Assembly (NCBI GenBank): GCA_018262975.1
Contig: JADFDG010000010.1
Coordinates: 1 to 64,000 of the forward strand
Length of the DNA stretch: 64,000 nucleotides
Reading direction: 5' to 3'
From: Gammaproteobacteria bacterium
GTDB taxonomy: Bacteria; Pseudomonadota; Gammaproteobacteria; Pseudomonadales; JADFDG01
In this document: positions 44,950 to 55,804 of the stretch, in pieces
Layout: every line of letters starts with the position of its first letter
How positions within the stretch are numbered: position 1 is the stretch's first letter
The notes under the pieces: generated by a model
The model's database searches: none
Told to the model about the DNA's origin: nothing
Seen by the model: the letters and a program-made list of their open reading frames with translations, nothing else
Position numbers and translations under genes: made by a program

Positions 44950-45144
44950 ATGATACAGAATGTAGGTAATCCGGAACGCGTCGTCCGCGTCCTGGCGGGG
45001 GTGGCCATTTGCGCCGCCGGCGTCTACTTCCAGAGCTGGTGGGGCCTGGTCGGCCTGGTGCCGATCTTTACCGGCGCCACCGGCTACTGCCCGCCCTACC
45101 AGATCCTGGGCATCAACACCTGCAAGATGAAGCAGCAGGGCTGA
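44950..45144 (+). CDS. DUF2892 small membrane protein
   Basis: 64 residues, two hydrophobic segments, with the family pattern NVGNPERVVRVLAGVAIC, GLVPIFTGATGYCPPYQILG and a final cysteine segment (INTCKM). DUF2892 proteins resemble the membrane part of the rhodanese YgaP and are often near sulfur or redox genes; the function is not known. GGAAGG precedes the ATG. Confidence 0.82.
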   Translation: MIQNVGNPERVVRVLAGVAICAAGVYFQSWWGLVGLVPIFTGATGYCPPYQILGINTCKMKQQG

Positions 45145-45151
45145 GCCCCGG

Positions 45152-45192
45152 CCGGCACGCGCCGCCCTGAATCAGCCGGGGGCGCGTGCCGG
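45152..45192 (+). terminator. Terminator-like hairpin after the DUF2892 gene
   Basis: CCGGCACGCGCC (45152-45163) pairs with GGCGCGTGCCGG (45181-45192), a 12-bp stem with a 17-nt loop and no U-run. Nothing else is recognised up to 45330. Confidence 0.4.
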
Positions 45193-45330
45193 GCTGACCG
45201 TTCGTCGCCCCTGGCGGGGCCCATTGCCGACCTGCGTCGCGTTCCGCGGTCATACCGCATTGACGCTGTTCCACGGGCGGCGCGAGACTCGATCCGCGCT
45301 ATCCGCCCACCACCCGCCAAGAGGTGCTCC

Positions 45331-45642
45331 ATGAAGACCCTGCACATCCTCGCCGTGGCCGGCCTGCTGGCCAGCGGCTCCGCGTTTGCCAAGGACCTGC
45401 TCACCCAGGACCAGTACATCGATTACCAGGCGCAGATGAAGTGCGCCGAGGTGCAGTACTCCTACAGCGACCCGGATCGCTACGACAAGGAACAGGCGAA
45501 GATCGACAAGTCCTTCGGGATCAAGGAGAAGGACATCGAGGCTGGCCGCATGGACGAGCTGATGGAGAAGTACGGCTCCGACAGCGCGGTGCTCGATGCG
45601 ATCGACGCCAAGGTCAACGTAGCCTGCCCGCAGCCGGAATAA
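45331..45642 (+). CDS. Small periplasmic protein of unknown function
   Basis: 103 residues. The signal peptide MKTLHILAVAGLLASGSAFA leaves a charged helical mature protein of about 83 residues with two cysteines, one near each end, which could form a disulfide. Size and layout recall small acid-stress chaperones, but no sequence motif links it to them. It has a GAGGT ribosome binding site and stands alone, with a REP pair after it. Confidence 0.7.
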   Translation: MKTLHILAVAGLLASGSAFAKDLLTQDQYIDYQAQMKCAEVQYSYSDPDRYDKEQAKIDKSFGIKEKDIEAGRMDELMEKYGSDSAVLDAIDAKVNVACPQPE

Positions 45643-45654
45643 TCCGGCGCTCTT

Positions 45655-45727
45655 GCAGAGAGGGGGTCATGCCCCCGACGCTCTTTGCCTTTCCCGCAAA
45701 GCGTCGGGGGCATGGCCCCCTCTCTAC
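45655..45727. repeat. GTAG-REP inverted pair
   Basis: Units lie at 45655-45678 (head GCAG, stem GGGGGT-CAT-GCCCCC with a T-G wobble) and 45704-45727 (inverted). The 25-nt spacer is itself partly self-complementary (GACGCTCTTTGC / GCAAAGCGTC). Confidence 0.88.
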
Positions 45728-45730
45728 ATG

Positions 45731-46371
45731 TCAGGGTGCGCGCGGCGGGCGCTTGAGCACTTCCGCCGCGCCAATGCCGGCGGCGAACAGCGGCTTCATC
45801 ACCGCATCGATCTTGATGTCCGGGCGCAGCTCCACCAGTTCCGGCGCCACGTGGTAGATGAACCCCGCAGTCGGCACCGGGCCGAACGGCACGAACACCG
45901 TCAGGTAGCCGTCGGCGTGGCGGGCCGTCACCAGGCCGATCATCAGGATGTCGATGCCCTGCCCGTAGGCCTTCACCAGGCACACCTCGCCGCGCAGCGC
46001 GCCGCCGCCGTGGCCCAGCACCTGCGCAACCAGTTCCTTCAGCGCCTTGTAGCCCGGCAGGCGCGACGCCAGCCAGCTGTCCACGCTGCCCCAGGCCCAG
46101 TTGCCCACGCGCGTGCTCACCGTGTAGCCGGCGATGAAACACAGCAGCACGATGATGGTGATGACGATCGCATGGCCGGCAGCGTCGGGCATGTCGATCC
46201 ACACGTGCTCGCGCAGCAGGTTGGTGAGCGGCTGGATGATGCCGGTCACCCATTTGAACAGCCAGTGGAAGAACGCCACGATCAACGTCAGTGGCAGCAA
46301 TACCACGATGCCGCCGATCAGCGTCTGCTTGATGAAGCGGCCCAGTCCGCCGCTCTCTGTTGCCTGCTCGG

Positions 46372-46375
<4 letters not shown>
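45731..46375 (-). CDS. DUF502 membrane protein
   Basis: 214 residues. Two membrane helices ([21 protein letters not shown] and [20 protein letters not shown]) are followed by a soluble domain, the typical DUF502 arrangement ([23 protein letters not shown]). The function of the family is not established. It overlaps the greB stop by 4 nt and is the last gene of a three-gene unit (DedA-like, greB, DUF502). Confidence 0.85.
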
Positions 46376-48680
<2,305 letters not shown>

Positions 48681-48702
48681 GCGGCGGACGCGGTAGCGCC
48701 CC

Positions 48703-49878
48703 ATGCGTCTGGCCGGTGTGCTCATCATTCTCGCATCCCTCTGCCCGGCCTCCGCATGGGCCAATGCGGAGGGCGCCGGCGGGACGCTGCCCGGCGACCG
48801 CGTGCTTGCCCCGGAGTCGCTGCGCGAATGGCCGCTGCGCGACGTGTCGCTGGCGTTTCCGTTCAAGATGACGATCAGGCATGTCGGTCAGGGCTACGAC
48901 ATCTGGGATCGAGAAATCGCTGGCCCCGGTGATGTCCATCTGGGCGCCAGACACATATTCCAGGCCGGGTTTGCCTACGAGTGGCGGCTGGAGAAGGGTG
49001 CCAGGGCTGTAGAGGGGGTGGTGCGGATCGCCACGCAGGATGAGCGCGCGGAGATAGGCGCGCAACTCGCGGCGATCGATGCGCACGGCGCGTCGCCCGA
49101 TGAGCAAGCCAGTCGCCGTGCCGCATTCCTGGAGAGCCGTGGCTACTACCTGGATGCGGCGCGTGAAACAGGCCGCCTGCAGCTGCCGCCGAAGGTCGTC
49201 GCAACGGAGACTTTTCGCGACTGCGCGGATTGCCCGGTGATGGCCGTACTTCCGGCGGGTGTGTTGGCAAAAGGCGCCTATCGTGACGCCACCGAGCCGC
49301 ATCCCCGCGTGCGCTTCGCGCGCCCGTTTGCGGTGGCAACGCATGAGGTAACCCTGGGCGAGTACCGGAGATTCCTGGCGCGCACCGGATATGTGCCGAC
49401 GCCGGAATGGTCGCAGTGGAGCGAAGGCAAGCAAGACGCGCTCCCGGCCACCATGCTCAGCCGGTTCGAGGCGGAGGCCTATGTGCGTTGGCTGCGCCGC
49501 TACAGCGGCAAGCCCTATCGCGTACTGACGGCCGACGAATACCTGTACGCCATGACGGCCGGGGCACCGACGACCTATTGGTGGGGAAACCAGCAAAACG
49601 GATTTTGTGGGCGCGAGCAACCGCGCAGCTCCCTTCCGGATCAGGATGAATATTGCCCGGGACAGGGTGTGGATCTCCTCCCGGCGGGTTCGCTGGCTCC
49701 CAATCCGTTTGGCCTGCACGACATGCTGGGAAACGCAGCTGAATGGTTCGATACGAGCCATTCGCTGCCGGGAATGTGGTCGACCAGTCCGGTTTCAGAC
49801 GCGTTTCTTGCCTGGCCCGCGGAGCACTTCCCGGACGCGACACGCGGCGGCCTGCGCTTGGGGCGGGATCTTCCATGA
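48703..49878 (+). CDS. Exported SUMF1/FGE-like protein with an N-terminal DUF928-like module
   Basis: 391 residues. The signal peptide (ending AWA, about residue 20) is followed by a module at 30-155 (LREWPLRDVSLAFP, HIFQAGFAYEWRLE) that is also present in the protein at 55012. A formylglycine-generating-enzyme-like domain occupies 168-391 (ATHEVTLGEYRRFL, PYRVLTADEYLYAM, NPFGLHDMLGNAAEWFDTS, RGGLRLGRDL). The cysteines of true FGE catalysis are not evident, so a binding or structural role is more likely. It overlaps the CHAT gene by 4 nt, so the two are coupled. Confidence 0.78.
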   Translation: MRLAGVLIILASLCPASAWANAEGAGGTLPGDRVLAPESLREWPLRDVSLAFPFKMTIRHVGQGYDIWDREIAGPGDVHLGARHIFQAGFAYEWRLEKGARAVEGVVRIATQDERAEIGAQLAAIDAHGASPDEQASRRAAFLESRGYYLDAARETGRLQLPPKVVATETFRDCADCPVMAVLPAGVLAKGAYRDATEPHPRVRFARPFAVATHEVTLGEYRRFLARTGYVPTPEWSQWSEGKQDALPATMLSRFEAEAYVRWLRRYSGKPYRVLTADEYLYAMTAGAPTTYWWGNQQNGFCGREQPRSSLPDQDEYCPGQGVDLLPAGSLAPNPFGLHDMLGNAAEWFDTSHSLPGMWSTSPVSDAFLAWPAEHFPDATRGGLRLGRDLP

Positions 49879-52800
49879 TGCGTACGTTGGCAATTGCGTG
49901 CTTGCTCCTGGTCAGTGCCGTCGCCTGGCCCGGCTATGAGCCGCTGCCGGTGGCGAAGGTGCGCACCGATTTCATCGTTGTCGGCATGGAACGAGCGCCG
50001 ACCCGTGAGGACATGGCGCTGCAGGCGGCCTTGGCGGACTACCTGGCGCCGTTCACCGAAGAGCTGCCGTCGGTGAGCTGGTTCCGGTCCGTGCAGTTGC
50101 CCGTCGATGAAGCACGGGGTGTCATTTCCGCAGGCAACATGCCAGGCGTGTGGGATCACTCCCGCCGAGCCGCGCTCGCTGACGCTTGCCGGGCCACCGA
50201 TTATTGCCTGTTCCTGCTCACTGACCAGCTTGCGATGCTGGAAAGTGCCTTCAGCCCGGAGATGCTGCGGGCTGCGAAGGGGGATCGTCGTCGAGAGGAA
50301 GAGGTGCTGGTTGGTTTTGCCGCCGCGGTTACCGCGATGGCCGATGTTTGTGGCGTGTTGCGAGAAATTTCCAACCGGGACGCAAGGGGGAGGTTCTGCC
50401 AGGAAGACGCCTGGTTTGACTGGCGTCTTGCCGCGAAATACTGGTGGCATGTCGGGAGGAACAAGCTCGCGCTGGACCTGTGGCGGAAAGCGTCCACTGA
50501 AGGTGCGCCCGAGGTGCCCTTCAAGGCCGGCGAGCAGGGTGCAGTGGTGGAAATCCCTGCGTATGCCCTGGCGGAAGCACAGGACCAGATGGATGTCGCC
50601 CGCGTTCTCCATATGGAGGAGGTATTCAAGGCGCAGGGGAACTGGCTGGAAGCCAGCGATCCGGTCGAGCGATCCCGGCTGGGTGGGGTGCGACTTGCCG
50701 CGTTCGCGGTGCAGGCGAGGCTTGCCGCCAAGAGTGGCGATCCTGTTGCCGCCAGGCTCTTCCTCGATGTGCTGGCAATGGAGCAAAAAGCAGGCGGGAT
50801 CGAGACGCCGGGCTGCGACATCATCGAGAACATCGCGGTCGCGCGCATCGCGCTATGGCAAGGCCACAGGGATCTCGACCTGGACCAATTTGTCACGATG
50901 CGCGACGGGATGCGGGATCGCGGTTGCCCCGCGGCATGGGTTTCGGTGCGCGCTGTCATGCAGGCGCTGCGCCTTGGCGAGCGAGGCATGGCCGAGGAGA
51001 TGCTCGCGACGCAGCGAGCCGACTGTGGCCGGGCGCCTGGATGTACCTCGTGGGAAGAGGATGCACTGTCTGACCTGAGCGCTGTTGCGGGCGGGCGCCG
51101 GGATGAGTTGCACAGGGTGCTGGCGAAATGGAACCGTCGCGTTTTCGCGGGGGGATTGACCGGGTTCGAAAGGGAAATGTCGCAACTGGTTGCCGCGGCG
51201 CTGCTGGCCGAGCCGGACCTGCGGGAGGAAGCACTGGGATTCTACCAGGCACTGGACCGTGACCTCGGCGAGAATCTGGCTTTCTCCGAGCGGCTCGGCT
51301 CCGATATGTCCCGGCGAAGTGCAGCCCGTTACGAGGCCATTCGCGGCGGTGCGCTGCTTGCAAGGTTCTACAAGGGTGACAAGTTGTCCTTCGTGGATCT
51401 GGAAGCCATGCGCGCGCAGGGCATATTGCAGCGCTTTCGCGAGCGTCGTTGGCAGGAAGAGTACCGTGATGTGCGGGATCCACAGGCGGAGGCGGAACTT
51501 TCAGCTCATCGCGAGGCCATCGAAAAGATGCGCAAGGAGTTGCGCGAGCTTGACGATTCAACGCCCTCCTGGGCGGTGCTGCGCCTTGAGTCTGAACGGA
51601 TCGCTGCTCTCGGGGAGAGCATCGTCCGTTACCGCTATTTCGCGAAGCTGTCACACCTCAAGCATGGCATTGACGCGGCGTATGGTGGCAACTGGCTATA
51701 TGATCCCAGGCGCCCGGATGTGCACGAGGGGCGCTGGGGCCAGGAATACCTGCACGAAAGCGAGGCGTACCTCACGTGGTTGCGCGTCCCGGGTGGCTAC
51801 CTGGAGTTGTTGGGTGTCGAGGAAAGCAGGGATATCCTGTTCGCAGCCAAGGATCGACTGGTGCGCCGCCGATTCGTGGCTGATACGCCGGCCATCACAT
51901 CAATACTGGACATCTACGGCCGGCTGCTCGCGGCAGGTGCCGGCGATATACGTGGCGTGCGCGTCGTCCCGCGGCCGGATTCGGATGCCGACGGACTGGT
52001 GCTGGAGGGCATTCCCGTCTGGCGGTTACCTGACGGGCGTATCGAGACCGCCACGCGACCGCCGGAAGGTGCCCGGCGCGTGCAGTCGGTCCGCGAATTG
52101 TCTGACGCGCTTTATGCGCATTTCCTGCAGCCGACCCGGGCCCTGTGGCAGCACGCCAATGTGTTGGTCATCAGTCCGGACAGCGACCTCGCGTTGCTGC
52201 CGTTCGAGACGCTGACGCATCACGGCGTGTCGGTGCTGGAGATGGTCGATATCCATTACGTGCAGTCGCTGGCGGTACATGAAGAGATCCGCCGTCGGTC
52301 GTCGCCGGATAGAAGACGCGAGACGATGCTGTCGGTCGCTGATCCCGTCTACGTGGATGGCGTCGACATCATTTCATGGCAACCGCTGCCCGGTACGCGC
52401 CGCGAGTCCGAGAAACTGGCCGGTCTGTACAAGAAGAACCGCCAGCTGCTCGGCGGGGACGCCCGGCGTGCGCGGGTCCTGGAACTGGATGCACGCAAGT
52501 CCCTGCGCGAATACGGCGTGCTGCACTTCGCCACGCACGGCTATGCGGACAACCAGCGCAGCGCACTGGTTCTGAGCAACGACCAGGGCGCGGAGCACGC
52601 CTACCTGACCGACGAGGACGTTTCGCTGCTTACACTCGACTCGGACCTGGTGCTGCTGTCGGCATGCGATACCGGCGTGGGCCGCAACGTCAGCGGCGAG
52701 GGCGTGGTGGGCCTGCCCTATGCATTTTTCATGGCCGGCAACCGCAACACGCTCATGTCGTTGTGGCCGGTGGACGACGCGGGCACCGCGGCGTTCATTC

Positions 52801-52967
52801 CCGAGTTCATGCGGCGCGTGCGCGAGGGGCAGGATGCGGTGGCCGCGCTCAACGACACCAAGCGCGCCTTCCTGCGCGGCGAGCACGGCAAGGCATGGGC
52901 GGACTCGCGCATCTGGGCGGCGTTCGTGCTCTATGGTGCGGCGGCCGTGCCGGAGGCCGGCGATTAG
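49875..52967 (+). CDS. Exported CHAT-domain (caspase-like) protein
   Basis: 1030 residues. MMRTLAIACLLLVSAVAW... is a predicted signal peptide. A long helical region with TPR-like helix pairs (about 60-600) leads to a C-terminal CHAT domain (about 745-1025). The catalytic His lies in LHFATHGY (H888) and the Cys in LLSACDTGVG (C931), 43 residues apart; the flanking GEGVVGLPYAFFMAG and SLWPVDD motifs are intact, so it should be an active cysteine peptidase. CHAT proteins are often triggered by partner proteins. Here the likely partners are the upstream SUMF1-like protein and the CHASE2/DUF928-like pair downstream. A second ATG at 49878 is equivalent. Confidence 0.85.
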   Translation: MMRTLAIACLLLVSAVAWPGYEPLPVAKVRTDFIVVGMERAPTREDMALQAALADYLAPFTEELPSVSWFRSVQLPVDEARGVISAGNMPGVWDHSRRAALADACRATDYCLFLLTDQLAMLESAFSPEMLRAAKGDRRREEEVLVGFAAAVTAMADVCGVLREISNRDARGRFCQEDAWFDWRLAAKYWWHVGRNKLALDLWRKASTEGAPEVPFKAGEQGAVVEIPAYALAEAQDQMDVARVLHMEEVFKAQGNWLEASDPVERSRLGGVRLAAFAVQARLAAKSGDPVAARLFLDVLAMEQKAGGIETPGCDIIENIAVARIALWQGHRDLDLDQFVTMRDGMRDRGCPAAWVSVRAVMQALRLGERGMAEEMLATQRADCGRAPGCTSWEEDALSDLSAVAGGRRDELHRVLAKWNRRVFAGGLTGFEREMSQLVAAALLAEPDLREEALGFYQALDRDLGENLAFSERLGSDMSRRSAARYEAIRGGALLARFYKGDKLSFVDLEAMRAQGILQRFRERRWQEEYRDVRDPQAEAELSAHREAIEKMRKELRELDDSTPSWAVLRLESERIAALGESIVRYRYFAKLSHLKHGIDAAYGGNWLYDPRRPDVHEGRWGQEYLHESEAYLTWLRVPGGYLELLGVEESRDILFAAKDRLVRRRFVADTPAITSILDIYGRLLAAGAGDIRGVRVVPRPDSDADGLVLEGIPVWRLPDGRIETATRPPEGARRVQSVRELSDALYAHFLQPTRALWQHANVLVISPDSDLALLPFETLTHHGVSVLEMVDIHYVQSLAVHEEIRRRSSPDRRRETMLSVADPVYVDGVDIISWQPLPGTRRESEKLAGLYKKNRQLLGGDARRARVLELDARKSLREYGVLHFATHGYADNQRSALVLSNDQGAEHAYLTDEDVSLLTLDSDLVLLSACDTGVGRNVSGEGVVGLPYAFFMAGNRNTLMSLWPVDDAGTAAFIPEFMRRVREGQDAVAALNDTKRAFLRGEHGKAWADSRIWAAFVLYGAAAVPEAGD

Positions 52968-52970
52968 ATG

Positions 52971-53002
52971 GCGCTCGCCATGCCGGCAAGCAAGGCGAGC
53001 GC
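52971..53002. terminator. Possible hairpin between the CHAT gene and the convergent small gene
   Basis: GCGCTCGCC (52971-52979) pairs with GGCGAGCGC (52994-53002), a 9-bp stem with a 14-nt loop and no U-run, directly after the CHAT stop. Confidence 0.35.
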
Positions 53003-53025
53003 GATGCGATGACGTCGCTCGAGCT

Positions 53026-53487
53026 CTAAGTGCGGCAGGGTGAATCCCCGGGGGCGACCCCGACGTTCTCCACCAACTCTTCCAGCGCCCGCCGCAACTC
53101 CCACAGCGTGCCCGAGCCGTAGCCGTCCGGGTCTTCCTCCTCGCGCCGGTATTCGTTGTGCGCCGCTTCCAGCGCTGCCGGGCGCGACGCGAGCCAAGCG
53201 CGTATGTCCCCGTCGGCGGGTACCTTGAGGACGGGCGTCGCGTAGCCGATGGCGCGTGAAACCCACAGCCAGGTATCGCCCCAGTAGCCAGTATTCGCCA
53301 GCCGCATGTCGCGGTCCTTGCGCTGCGCGTCGAGCGCACACTCGATGAGGCGGGGCACGTCGGCGAGACTCACCCGGAGCGTTGGGGCGGCCTGCCGCCG
53401 TTTACGCCTCACCGCGTACAGCAGCACGGCGGTGCCCGGCAGGCAGCCGACGATGAAGGCGCTGAGGGTGCACAGGACGGTATCCAT
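53026..53487 (-). CDS. Small membrane protein of unknown function
   Basis: 153 residues. One N-terminal membrane helix (LSAFIVGCLPGTAVLLYAV) precedes a basic stretch (RRKRRQ) and a soluble domain of about 120 residues rich in Trp/Tyr (TGYWGDTWLWVSRAIGYATP). The orientation predicts a cytoplasmic soluble part. GGAG precedes the ATG at 53487. It lies on the opposite strand between the CHAT and CHASE2 genes, so it may be part of that locus, but no family is recognised. Confidence 0.65.
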   Translation of the reverse strand: MDTVLCTLSAFIVGCLPGTAVLLYAVRRKRRQAAPTLRVSLADVPRLIECALDAQRKDRDMRLANTGYWGDTWLWVSRAIGYATPVLKVPADGDIRAWLASRPAALEAAHNEYRREEEDPDGYGSGTLWELRRALEELVENVGVAPGDSPCRT

Positions 53488-53648
53488 GGGGTACTCCGTG
53501 GTCGATCGCACTGACTGGGTAAACGCTACCGGCGCGTGGAACGGGTTAGCCGATGCAGAAGGAAGTCTGCGTTCTCCGGCCGGTTGCACCACTCCCCCGC
53601 CGGCGGCGAGACTTGCCGCTTGCCCCGTGCGCCCCATCGGCTGGTCCC

Positions 53649-54998
53649 ATGTTCCCCCGACTCCTCCGCCTGCTCCACGCCACCGCCCACCACGCGCTGC
53701 TCGCGCTGGTGATCGCGTCGATCATCTTCCTGCTGGAGAGCGTCGGCTGGTTGAACTGGCTGGACAGCCTGTCGCTGCGGCTGGTGAGCCAGGTGAATGG
53801 CCCGGCACTGGTCGCGCAGGCCGCCACCGGCGACGCGGGCGACGACCCGCTCGTGGTCAGCATCCCGCCGGCAATGTACGAGGAGGAATTCGGGCAGCGT
53901 TCGCCGCTGGCGCGGGATCGCCTCGCCGTGCATCTCGCCGCGGTGCTGGCGCAGCGACCGGACGTGCTGGTGCTCGATCTCGACCTGTCGCCCGTGGCCG
54001 GCGACGAGGCCGCGCAGGCGCAACTCGACGCGGTGCTGCGCGACGGCGTGGCACGCGGCGTGCGCATCGTGATCGCCACGCCGCTGCCGGTGGAAACCAC
54101 CGCCCTGTACGAGCGCAAGCACGCCTGGCTGGCCGGCCTCTGCCGCGATGGCGTGGCCTTCGGTTATCCGTGGGTGCCGTTGTCGCAGGGCGTGGTGCTG
54201 CGCTACGTGCGCCACCCGGGCACGCTGGTGGACCTCGCGCACCGGCGCGACGCACAGCCGTCGGATCCCTGCGCGCTGGCGCTGGCCGGTCCCGCGCAGG
54301 CAGTGTTCCTCAGCAGTGCGTTCCCGGTCGAGCAGCAGGCGCGGTTGCACCGCGCGGGCACGCAGCTGCCGTTGCCTCTCGATGCGCTGGCGCGAATCGA
54401 CGCCGTGCAAACGGACCTGGCGTCGGTACTCGTCCCGGGCACCGCGCCGCTGGCTGGCAAGGTGGTTTACCTCGGCGGGTCGTTCGACGCCTACGATCAT
54501 TTTCCCACCGTGCTCGGCGAAGTCAGCGGCCTGGTGCTGCACGCGACCGCGCACGTGGCGGTGGACCGGCCGACGTCGCCGGTGTCGCACGGCCTGGCAT
54601 TCGTCGTGGACCTGGTGCTCGGTGTGCTCGCCGGTTTCCTGTTCCGCCGCACCTGGGGCGGCTATGCCGCGGCGGCACAGCGGCTTGCGCACGCGCCGGC
54701 AGCTTTCTGGCGCCACTACGTCATCGCGCGTTTGTGGGTGCTCGGCAACCTGCTCGCCTTCGGCGGCATGCTGCTGCTCGTCTTCCACTGGAGCGGCTGG
54801 CTGCTCACCCACGACCTCTGGAACAACCCGGGTCCGATGCTGCTCGGCATCTTCATCAAGATGGCGATCGCCAGCCGGGCACCCCTGCACGCCGGGGCAC
54901 ACGGCGGCAGTGCGGAGCGTGCCGGCCGCGTTGACCTTATGCTGTTCCTGCCGGTCGTATGCGTGGCGCTTTACGTGCTGCTGTTCGCCCACCACTGA
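53649..54998 (+). CDS. CHASE2-domain membrane sensor protein
   Basis: 449 residues. A first membrane helix (about 15-30) is followed by an extracytoplasmic CHASE2 sensor (about 40-310: VLVLDLDLSP, RHPGTLVDLAHRRD, PLAGKVVYLGGSFDAYDHFPT, EVSGLVLHATAHVAV) and then further membrane helices (about 316-334, 358-380, 428-447). CHASE2 normally feeds a kinase or cyclase; here no such output domain exists, only membrane helices, so the signal must pass through other proteins. The DUF928-like protein follows after 13 nt. The start at 53649 is chosen to place the membrane helix near the N-terminus; no strong ribosome binding site is seen. Confidence 0.8.
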   Translation: MFPRLLRLLHATAHHALLALVIASIIFLLESVGWLNWLDSLSLRLVSQVNGPALVAQAATGDAGDDPLVVSIPPAMYEEEFGQRSPLARDRLAVHLAAVLAQRPDVLVLDLDLSPVAGDEAAQAQLDAVLRDGVARGVRIVIATPLPVETTALYERKHAWLAGLCRDGVAFGYPWVPLSQGVVLRYVRHPGTLVDLAHRRDAQPSDPCALALAGPAQAVFLSSAFPVEQQARLHRAGTQLPLPLDALARIDAVQTDLASVLVPGTAPLAGKVVYLGGSFDAYDHFPTVLGEVSGLVLHATAHVAVDRPTSPVSHGLAFVVDLVLGVLAGFLFRRTWGGYAAAAQRLAHAPAAFWRHYVIARLWVLGNLLAFGGMLLLVFHWSGWLLTHDLWNNPGPMLLGIFIKMAIASRAPLHAGAHGGSAERAGRVDLMLFLPVVCVALYVLLFAHH

Positions 54999-55011
54999 CG
55001 AGGACCAATCG

Positions 55012-55791
55012 ATGACGCGCCTCCCCGCCGGACTGCTTGCTGCGCTCGCCCTGCTGCCGGCCGCGGCGCTTGCCGACACCAGTTGCGTGATCTTTCCCGA
55101 TTCCCCGAAGCCGGTGTCGGTGATCGGCAAGCAGGGCGTGCAGTCCGCGCCGGTCCGGCTCGCACCGTGCCGTGACGCGCGCATCCGCGGCGGCGCCGCG
55201 CTCGCGTGCTTCACCGGTGCCGGCGGCAGCCGCGACTGCGTCCCGCTCGCGGACGGCGCGCGCGTCGATGCGCAGGCACTCGGCGTGGCGCAGCGCGAGT
55301 TCGAAGACTGGTCGTTCGCCGACCTGGTGGCGATGTTGCGCGGCGACCAGAAGGTGCGCTTCGGCCTGTCGCGCGGTGTGGACGACGAGTCGCCCCTGCC
55401 GTCCAGCAAGGTGCTGGATGCCGCGTCTCTCGCGCAATGGCCGCTGCGCGATATCGACCTTGCGTTCCCGCTCACGCTCGAGCTGCGCGAGGCGGGTGCC
55501 GATCAGCCGCTCCTCGTGGTGCAGGTCGCCGATGCCGCCGCGGCGCGCATCGACACGACGCTGCTGGCCGCCGGCACTGACTACAACTGGCGCGTGCGGG
55601 GCGCAGACGGCGAGCGCGAGGGCTACTTCACGCTGGTGGACGCCGACACGCGTGCCGCAGTGGCGCAGGACGTCGCCCACATCGAGTCCGATGCGAAGCT
55701 CACGCCGCTGGCGCGCCGCCTGCTGGTCGCCGAGTTGCTTGGCGAGCAAGGTTTCCTGCTCGAGGGCGTGCAGCGTCTCGCGGCACCCTGA
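55012..55791 (+). CDS. Exported protein with DUF928-like module
   Basis: 259 residues. The signal peptide ends ALA (residue 21). Residues 22-125 have four cysteines and may be a FecR-like beta domain (SVIGKQGVQSAPVRLAPC). Residues 130-258 share a module with the SUMF1-like protein at 48703: SL.xWPLRD..LAFP, then a TLLAAGTDYNWRV strand. This second part resembles DUF928, a domain found beside CHAT and CHASE2 genes in cyanobacteria; the assignment is by pattern and is tentative. GAGGA precedes the ATG. It is in an operon with the CHASE2 gene. Confidence 0.7.
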   Translation: MTRLPAGLLAALALLPAAALADTSCVIFPDSPKPVSVIGKQGVQSAPVRLAPCRDARIRGGAALACFTGAGGSRDCVPLADGARVDAQALGVAQREFEDWSFADLVAMLRGDQKVRFGLSRGVDDESPLPSSKVLDAASLAQWPLRDIDLAFPLTLELREAGADQPLLVVQVADAAAARIDTTLLAAGTDYNWRVRGADGEREGYFTLVDADTRAAVAQDVAHIESDAKLTPLARRLLVAELLGEQGFLLEGVQRLAAP

Positions 55792-55804
55792 CCGCGACGC
55801 GCCT

